Positions 56,732-64,000 of a stretch of DNA of 64,000 nucleotides are shown one piece after another. The stretch is from Amorphophallus konjac (Eukaryota; Streptophyta; Magnoliopsida; Alismatales; Araceae), in assembly GCA_022559845.1 (NCBI GenBank), contig CM040128.1, positions 77,625,247-77,689,246 on the forward strand, written 5' to 3'. How positions within the stretch are numbered: the stretch's first letter is position 1; each line of letters begins with the position of its first letter. The notes under the pieces were generated by a model. The model had not been told where the DNA came from and searched no databases. It worked only from the letters and a program-made list of their open reading frames with translations. A program made the position numbers and the translations under genes.

Positions 56732-58698
56732 GAGATGGCCCTACTAGAGGAGAGGAAGGAGTAGGAGTTGATAGAGGAGTAGGAGTGGAAATAAAAGGAG
56801 GGGTTGAGGTTGTAGGAACAGGCTCTGGGTTAGAAACTAGAGATGGGTGGACAGGAGGAGAATGGATAAGAGAAGAAGAAGGAGAAAAGATAGGAGAGGG
56901 AATGGATGAACTAGGTTGAGGTTGACCAGCTGCCTATGATGGTGCCGTGGATAATCCAGTTGCAAGCCTTTGAACCTGAGCCAATATCACTACAAGAGAT
57001 TCTAATTCTCTTTCATTGTGCTCTTGACTTCATGAAGTTCATTTTCTTAGATTTGCATATTTTCCTCAATTTGATGCTTGATAGCATCCAATTTGCTCCC
57101 AATGGAAGTGTGAGAAGTTCTGAGACTGTTGAGAGCAAATTGTTGGGCTCCGAAATTGACAGAACCTGGTTCTTTATGCTTAAGAAGTTTTCATGGTGAA
57201 CTTGTAGAGTTTCTGTAATGTCTCTTAAGGTGGCAACCATTCTGTCCTCAACTTGTATGCTGCATCGATGATTGGCTTGATAACTTGCAGTGAGTTCATA
57301 TTGGAGCTCAATCAGCCTCTGCTCAAGTTGTCCATGTGAGGCAAACATTTTCTCTTCAACATTTGCCACCTCATCATGCATATACTCATAAAAATGTTGA
57401 ATATTCATTTTTATATCGGTCATTTCATCACGAAGTTTCTGAGTATTATGCATTATATTGGTCATTGTGAAGGATGAGATAGTTTCAGCACGCACTTCTT
57501 CATACCTCTTTCTTATAGCTTCCTTTTGAGGACCTTGTTCTAGTTGTTGCTCAATTTCAATTGCTGGCCATGATGCCTCAGGCACATTTTCAGGCTCCCC
57601 CTCAGATTGTGCAACCTCTTCAGACTGAGGCTCCCCCTTAGCATGTGCAGTTTCTACTTGGGGCTCTTCTTCATCCTGTACACTTTCTTCTCTCGGAGAC
57701 TGCCCTTCGACTTGTAATTCTATGGGCCTTGCTCCTTCAGCCAATTGCTGAATAGTTGTTTCAATTTGCTTATTAGCCATTGTAATTTCTTCTTGAGTGG
57801 GGGCAGGTTCTTCACGCTCCCCAATCTGTTCCATAGGTTGTGGAAGTTGTTCTGCTTCCTCTGCTTCTTGGGTAGGTTCTGTAACCATTTAACTTGATGT
57901 AGTAGGCCTTACCCATTTATTATCTTTTAGCTCAAAACTGCTTCTCTTTAAAATAGTTGTATTAATGAGAATGTAGGGGCTGGCTTTCTCATTACTGATA
58001 TCAACATTAAAATGTTTTAAAATGTAGGTTACAAGGGACCTATATGGTAGCCAAAACACTTTCTTTCAGCTGCCGGGCTTTGTGATTTTTCTTGCCTCTC
58101 TGGCACCTTCTATCATTGTTTCAAGAATGATTGATGCTAGATTTATCTTTTTCTTTTCCAAAATCCCAAACAATAGATTAGAATCTTCAGCAGAACAAGT
58201 TGAATGGGTTCCGGACATTGGAACCAGAACATGAGTAATTATAGCTTGTAGCAGACGAACTTTGGCATTCATTTGCATAACATCTAGATTTCTTTTGCTC
58301 AAGATTTTGAAGTCTGGTCCAATAATGCATCATCCTTTTGTTCCAACGTCTATTCTGCTACCAAGATCAATTCTGGAAGTAGAGCATTCTAGTATATCTG
58401 ACAGAAATTGAGTAGACACTTCTATACAAATGTTTTGAACAAAAGTGACAAGTTTGTCTCCCTCTACTTTGAGATTAAAGTAAAATACTTTACCAGCATC
58501 TATTAGGGTTTCTTCCTTTAGTGAATAGAACTTGAACAACCTTGTTGCTTGAAATTCTTCAGTTAGGTCTAGTCCAACTTCTGCTAACTTCTCAAAATCT
58601 ACACAGTGCTCTACCAAAATTGCTGAGCTTGCACTGAGGAACAGAGCTCGTTCAGCATCTGAGGCGAAGAACTGAACATCCGAAGCAATAGCAGCCAT
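56732..58698 (-). pseudogene. 'Putative plant transposon protein' (Transposase_32-like) pseudogene
   Basis: The minus strand starts MAAIASDVQFFASDAE at 58698. The first part (LFKFYSLKEETL, FYFNLKVEGDKL, TQFLSDILEC) and the second (MNAKVRLLQAIITHVLVP, SNLLFGILEKKKINLAS) resemble the plant-only domain found in many retroelement-linked proteins; I assign it by pattern, not by alignment. A third part is acidic and Gln/Glu-rich with a long amphipathic stretch (57500-57100). A Pro/Ser/Thr-rich tail follows and is open to 56732, where LTR G interrupts it. Stops near 58330 and 58066 and a stop before MVTEPTQEAEEA (about 57889) break it. Role unknown. Confidence 0.6.
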
Positions 58699-59398
58699 TT
58701 TTAGAGAGAGATAAAGAAGCTAATGAGGATTTGGGAATAGAAGGCTAGAGAGAACGAAAGGTTTTCATGGAATGAAAGCTCGACGAAGAATAGATGAAGA
58801 TGAAAGGATAGTCGAAGCCCTAAAATGTAATTTTTATGGAGCCACAAACCCACTACGGCTGATAGTAGGAGAGAGAAAGAAAAGGTGATGAATTAAATTT
58901 TTTATTTTATTTTAACTTTCTCACCTTTTATTTTAGTATTTTTAAATTAATTGAATAACATAGCCACAATCGGACTAAGTAAGGGATAGGTGCAATTTCG
59001 GCTAACAAAATCAACTTGAGCAAAGAATAACATGACTACAATATTAACGTCGGAAATTCATCAATATCATGAACCAAAAAAAATATGGTGTATCTTTTGA
59101 TGTGCTTTTCTTCATGCGTTAGGTGGTCGTATGCTTTCTTGGCATGTTCCATTAACCGTCTCTTTGGTTCATGAACATGGCCTGGTTCCCTGACCTTGTA
59201 TCTTCATCAGCCTCTTTATTTGATTCTTCTTGGAATGTGTAGAAGGCAGACTCCTCATATTCTGATCTCGAATGGTTCCAGGTTCTTTATGTAGTTGTAC
59301 TTACCGAGACTCTGTAGAGTATTTCCTTTGAGAGTCCATAGCCGAGAAGTGTTTGCCCCTGACATTGAGAGAGATTAGATTTATCAGTATTTGTTACT
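58699..59398. other. A/T-rich flank without recognised feature
   Basis: Leader-like sequence of the neighbouring pseudogene followed by A/T-rich DNA. I see no gene or repeat. Confidence 0.4.
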
Positions 59399-59465
59399 GG
59401 ATAGTTGTTCCAATTTGTCTATTGGCCGCTGCAATTTCTTCTCGAGTGGGGGGAGGCTTCTTGGC
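59399..59465 (-). pseudogene. Fragment of a second copy of the plant transposon protein gene
   Basis: About 65 bases match 57750-57813 at roughly 80% (TAGTTGTT(T/C)CAATTTG, CAATTTCTTCT(T/C)GAGTGGGGG). The match ends where F1-type sequence begins. Confidence 0.65.
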
Positions 59466-60194
59466 ACTCAAAATATCACTCGCGGCGACCAAGCATCGAA
59501 GATGAATGACACGGCCCACTGAAGCACAGAAGCCGATAAATATCAACATATTGAAGACTTCTCAAGCTGCCAGAGCCTCGAGTCACCCCGTATGAACATG
59601 GGGACTTCACCTCAGGAGAACCGAGATGAACTCACAACCAACCGGCAGTGCGACCAAGCCTGCCCAATGAACCGGCATCGACTCCGTCGTGCCGCATACA
59701 CTACAGCCGTTGTCCGACCAAGGACGATGGTCTACCCGGTGGCTACCCACCTCATGAAAGACTCCCCTGAGATGAAAGAGTACCCTTGGCTCTTCAGAAC
59801 GGAGGACCGAAAACTCTGTCGGCAGAAGATCCCGGTCACCCGGCACGGGTACAGCTTCCCGCCAAGATGGGCCCGTTAGTGGCCGAATGATCGCCCAGCC
59901 TAGGCGGAACTATCCCGGGTGTTATCCCACCATTCAAGAAGTTTTGAGCACAAGCCAGACCGAGCCAGCGGCACTTATCATAGCGCCGAGAGCCGTGTCA
60001 ACGGAAAACCCGCGTGTGCAAACCAAAGTCATCTGAAGTTCTGAGAATGGCCGTACGTCGTCCTGAGAGCTTCGATAAGGCATCTCGTCGAGGTTTTGAA
60101 GAACGATGGCGAGATAAATGTTTACGGTGATCCTCGGAACTATCCCCGAACTCATCGGCTGACCTGCGACGTGCGAACGACGTAATACAGCGCG

Positions 60195-60292
60195 CCCTAA
60201 ACCGGCGCGCCCTATTAGCCGGTGCCCTGCTATTCCGGCGCGCAAAAGGGCAGTAGATCTCCCTTCCCCGGCGCGCCATTCTTCACGCCGGA
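60195..60292. repeat. CCGGCGCGCC palindromic units upstream of the F1 TATA box
   Basis: Three units: two around ACCGGCGCGCCCTATTAGCCGG and ATTCCGGCGCGC, and one CCGGCGCG with CACGCCGG around a CCATTCTT loop. Confidence 0.6.
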
Positions 60293-60310
60293 TGAGGATT
60301 CGAGCTTGCT

Positions 60311-60320
60311 TCTATATATA
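60311..60320 (+). promoter_or_regulatory. TATA box of F1
   Basis: TCTATATATA, about 20 bases after the last upstream palindromic unit. Confidence 0.6.
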
Positions 60321-62134
60321 GGTGGCTGCCCGAAAAAAAAGGGGGGGGAAAGAAAAAAAAGAGAAGGAGAAAGAGGGGGGATAACAGAACAGAAATGGTT
60401 CGGAGAGGTGAATTAGAGAGAGTGAATCACCTTCAAAGGGGAGAGGATCTTTCCTTGTGAAAGAAGCAGGGTCTCACCGAGGGTTCCTCCGGTCGCCATC
60501 TTCCATCCCCGTCTGAAGCCCTCCGGAGTCAGAGAAGAAAGAGGCATCCCGATACTCTGTTCTGAGGGTAGGTGGGTCGTTTGCTTTCTTCCCGCTGTCT
60601 ACCGATTTGTTTCCCTTTGACTGAATGTAAATGAGAAAGGGGGGATGGCGATGATATGAGCCAATCTCTCTTCCCCCCCTCCTCGTCGTCTCTTCGCATC
60701 GCTCTCCCTCTGTAAATGTTTATTTGCAAAGAGTGAACGACGTCCGTGCCACAACGCCGGCGTCAGATTTGTAATGAATATATTGGCTCCCTCCCATCTA
60801 TGGGGTAGTGGTATGCGTATATGAATCTTTTGGTGGACTGAATGTTTGACGCCCTGTCTCCTTCCCCCACTGCTATCTCAGTCGGTGTACGTGTCGGTGT
60901 CCTTCTGCGTATGGTTTCCGATTCTGATTTCTCTGACTCTGAATATGCCCTGAGATATCATGGGCTATAGAGATGACCCCTCCCCGGGTCCTTCCCATCG
61001 ACGCAGCGTCTGTGTCTCATTCGATAATCTTTGCATCCTCTGGGGATAGAGCTGTGCCTATGCATACGCCTCTTCCCGCTTTGATACGAGGGCCGACCTC
61101 CATTCCCTCTCCTCTTTGCATTGCTCTATTCCTCAGGAGAGTTGGGAGCCACCTCCAGAACGGCAAGACCCGTCTGGTGATTACTACATTCTAGTCATTC
61201 GAGCATATGCGTATGTAGTTAGATTATCTCATCTGTGTACCAACTATCCCTCTGTGTGACTGCTAATCGTCTGTTCCTTTAGGAATGTTAGCCCAATCTC
61301 GCAGGCATCAATGCCTCAACCCTGTGTCTGGTAATCCGTCTATACCGAATGCCCTCATTCCTCTTGTTTGTGGTTTGCAGCCATTGAGCCGTTTGAGTTC
61401 CGTCGGTTTTATCTCAGTCATCCGGGGAGGGGGACATTCCCCATTGTTTCACGGAGCTACTAATTGGTCGAGGGGCCCTACCTCTCAGTGGTAGATGCTC
61501 CCCGAAGGCCACATAGCGGACAATGATAGGGGCTTCAGCCCAAGAATCCTAAACCCAATAATTTGGGATCCTGTGACGACTAAGGGATGCGTACTCCTAG
61601 CAGGCTAGTCCTCGGAGCTTCTCTCCCTAATGGTCGGTCTCTCTAAGGGATATAGTGCAGGTTGTGGGTTGCCCGCCCCTCGTAGGCTAGTCCTCGGGGT
61701 GTTGCTTCCATTATCACCTGCCTCATCCCTCTATCTTCACCCACAGAGCTTTGGTGCCCCTTGCAGGCTCGTCCTCGAGGTATCCTGTCTGTTGGGAATT
61801 TGCTGGCTGCTATTACGCAGACTGGCAGTTTAGGGGCTTACTCCACAAGTGGGTATGACCCCGTTCCTCTCCTGCAACCTTTCAGGGACATGGGAGATGC
61901 TGCCCAATTTTTGGCAGGTTTTAGACAGACAAGTCGTTTCTGTGGACTGGCCATAATAAAACATTCATTCTGAGTCAAGGAACCTCCGTGCTCGAGTATG
62001 AACCTCGCACTGGCTCATGACTCTGCTCCTGGAGAGCCCCAGACTTTAATTCAACAGGCAATAAACCCAATTAAATCTTTAAACCTTCAAAACATATTAA
62101 TAAGTTTAAATGGTTTCAAAATTCTCAAGAAAAT

Positions 62135-62345
62135 CAGCTAAATCGGCGCGGTCTTAATCCGGCGCGCCCTAATCCGGCGTGACCCCCCCCCCCCCGCCGT
62201 ATTAACATTAGACTCATGTTTTTGATGAATCGAATGGCTCTTTCTCGACGCGCCTTGAACCGGCGCGCCCCATGCCTGCCGCGCCGTTTTAACCATGGCC
62301 ATGGGCGCGCCGGGTTAAGCCCTTCTACCTACGTTTGGCCGCGTC
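62135..62345. repeat. Second set of GGCGCGCC units in F1
   Basis: At least six units with CCGGCGCGCC-, ACGCGCC- or GCCGCGCCG-like cores, interrupted by a run of 13 C's at 62173-62185. They occupy the place of the GTCGAC doublets in F2. Confidence 0.6.
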
Positions 62346-63201
62346 GGGAAAACTATCCCTACGTGCGATCACGCCGGTTTCGAATGGTTGCATTGTTCTG
62401 ATCACTTGCTCGCCTCCGGAGCGATCTTCGTCTCCCGTGGTCGAGACTAATAAACCCTAATTAGTAATAAACCGAATAAGGCGGGAGTTCCTCAAGCCCC
62501 GGATGAGCTTATTATCATGCTTTTAATACCATGTGTGTTAGCATTTTGCTTTCGTCATCATGCGTATGTTGCCACCTTCGTCACTTTAGCGGAGTCTATT
62601 AAACTTGATTGGTCATTGTTCATTTTCATAACTCTATTGCCATGATTAACGTCGTCATAAGTAACGTGCGTGCATGCCTGCATAGGCCCTCGGGTATATC
62701 AACTGGCACTGACGGAAGACCGGGTTATGCCCGATCGGAAGTCTCCGCTATGCGCGATGGTGGTCTTCGGACCTACGTCCTCCGCCTTGTACCGAGGGTC
62801 TCCAATTTAATAAACCATGCCTCTCTTGCATGATAGATAGACGCATCTCATGTGATCTTATCATGTTCATAACATCGCATCTTTATTCCGGCCTCGACAG
62901 CCCACTATCTCGGCAATTAATCAAAGGTTTTCCTTCCTCGTGGGGGATGTAATTAACGCCATAGCCTTTATGGTATGGCGGACTGCTGGTCCCGACCGAA
63001 TCTCTCTCTCGCCCGACACAGGTCAGAATGAGCGCATAATAAACTCGTCACTCACGTGACTGGCACGCCCGCGCAGTCGATCAGTCAGTTAGACTACTAG
63101 TTAGTTAATTGGTTGATCGACATGTGAAATAAACCAAATAAACCTAAATAAATAAATAAAAAATAAATAATAAGAGCAATATCTTCCCATCGCAAACAGT
63201 C

Positions 63202-63220
63202 TGGCACGCCCAGTGGGACC
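63202..63220 (+). other. Primer-binding site of the F1 element
   Basis: TGGCACGCCCAGTGGGACC starts three bases after the LTR end. I have seen this type after LTR ends of other plant Ty3/gypsy elements; the tRNA is not assigned. Confidence 0.6.
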
Positions 63221-63314
63221 AGTGTCACCTTTCATCTCTTTGCCGAGATACTTGGGCTTCGAGGCCCTCCCAAAGGTTGCAGATCGTTGGTTTGTTTGTT
63301 TTTGCAGGTGAACT

Positions 63315-64000
63315 ATGACGACAACTGGGTTGACATGCGTCGGCTTTGGCCCATCAATTGTTGATAATCATGCGCAAGGGTACCTGGTGGTGCCCATGGT
63401 GTTCGGCAGCTTCCCTGCCGCCGTTGGCTTCCCCAACTTCTTGGGGTTAGCCTTCGTGGACATGCTGGAGGTGGAACCCTCGGAGCCTGTCGAGGGAGCT
63501 ACAAAGAGCATGGAGCCTCTAAAGGCTCAATACTGCCACGACTCGCTCAAGAGTCCAACCTTGGTCGCCAGCTGTCTGGTGCACCATGCTGTTCGTGGGG
63601 TCCGCCCCGATGATGTGAACAGGAGCTCCGGAGGACGTCAGCGCAGGTAAATCTAGAAGAGTACTGCTGTGGTTACCGGAACCCTCTCTCAATCCGGTAA
63701 ATCTATGATGGTTGGTGGCATGCGCGTCTTCCTCGACGGACGCGACGCGCGGATAGTCTCGGATCGAGTGGTCTCTTCCATCCCCGTCCGCAACTCATAT
63801 CAAGCCCTCGCTGGAAGGATGGCAGAAAGAGAAGAAGCCGGCCGTTACGGCCAAGAGAAGTTGGCCCCCAGGCCAAGGAAATTTAAACAGGCATGGGTCC
63901 CTAAGAGGGTCCAACCTGTTCATCAAGCTGCACATGTCCCCCGCCGTCTTGCTCACGACGGAGCGGAAGAAAGGAGAGAAAGAGGCCTGGTCCCTGAAAG
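63315..64000 (+). pseudogene. Start of the F1 element's internal coding region, unrecognised, runs off the window
   Basis: The frame opens at ATG 63315 (MTTTGLTCVGFGPSIVD) about 95 bases after the primer-binding site and stops at a TAA (63648-63650), with a TAG two codons later. The same phase then reopens and stays open to the window end, with an ATG pair at 63705 and a strongly charged stretch (GRMAEREEAGRYGQEK, PRPRKFKQAWVPKRVQP). A gag position is expected here, but I recognise no gag motif. A GTAAATCTA word occurs at both 63646 and 63696 and could act as splice donors. It is either a broken gag-like ORF or two frames. Confidence 0.4.

Larger units (their letters stand above)
59470..63198 (+). 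repeat. LTR (F1) of an unrecognised gypsy-type element
   Basis: The right end CAAACA at 63198 is followed by a primer-binding site, so this is a 5' LTR. The left end is not resolved; it lies near 59470, where homology to the plant transposon protein fragment stops. It has a TATA box at 60311 and palindromic GGCGCGCC units before it (60195-60292) and far downstream (62135-62345). A long non-coding transcribed-type region lies between, and the end block is shared with F2. Short frames inside have no domain. Confidence 0.6.

Noticed and set aside
1..64000. A host protein-coding gene or bacterial-type operon
   Set aside because: Every frame with recognisable protein sense belongs to a retroelement or transposon-linked family, and the rest shows no conserved domain or exon structure.

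Overview
The window is nuclear DNA of a flowering plant and consists almost entirely of transposable elements. I found no convincing host gene, tRNA, rRNA or bacterial-type operon. Plant origin rests on the element set: a plant L1-type LINE with a C-terminal RNase H, Tekay-like chromoviruses, a Tat-lineage Ty3/gypsy element with an antisense extra ORF, SIRE/Maximus-like Copia LTRs, and a 'putative plant transposon protein' pseudogene. I cannot name the species.

Left part (1-18.4 kb): remains of one Ty3/gypsy family (family A). Three LTR copies (end at ~727; 6244-8629; 16730-18352), a more distant LTR (11379-12651), a gag pseudogene (8809-11343) and long non-coding internal sequence are present. 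A 5'-truncated minus-strand LINE (about 1116-6225) lies between the first two LTR copies.

Middle (18.5-51.5 kb): a nest that can be read exactly from target-site duplications (TSDs). An LTR-like sequence (F2) was entered by chromovirus C (19252-46403, TSD ATGAG). The 3' LTR of C was then entered twice: by Tat element E (27980-39027, minus strand, TSD GGCCA) and by D (39544-45780, TSD GGTAG). D has two 3-kb LTRs around only 190 bp of internal DNA. F2 also took a SIRE-like insertion, now a solo LTR (48879-50889, TSD CAAAG). The gag-pol frames of C and E are broken. E nevertheless keeps an intact two-exon antisense ORF of about 827 codons.

Right part (51.6-64 kb): remnant of a SIRE-like Copia element with a full 3' LTR (52397-55349), a truncated minus-strand LTR (G, 55350-56731) abutting a broken 'plant transposon protein' gene (56732-58698), and an LTR (F1, to 63198) followed by a primer-binding site and the start of an unrecognised internal coding region running off the window.

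Most interesting pattern: nearly every LTR family here carries its own array of short inverted repeats (arms about 6-14 bp, mostly short loops, often at a regular 33-, 67- or 72-bp spacing). Arm sequence differs between families and sometimes changes in a compensatory way between units. The arrays lie upstream of the TATA box in some families and downstream in others. I do not know a published name for this as a shared LTR trait.
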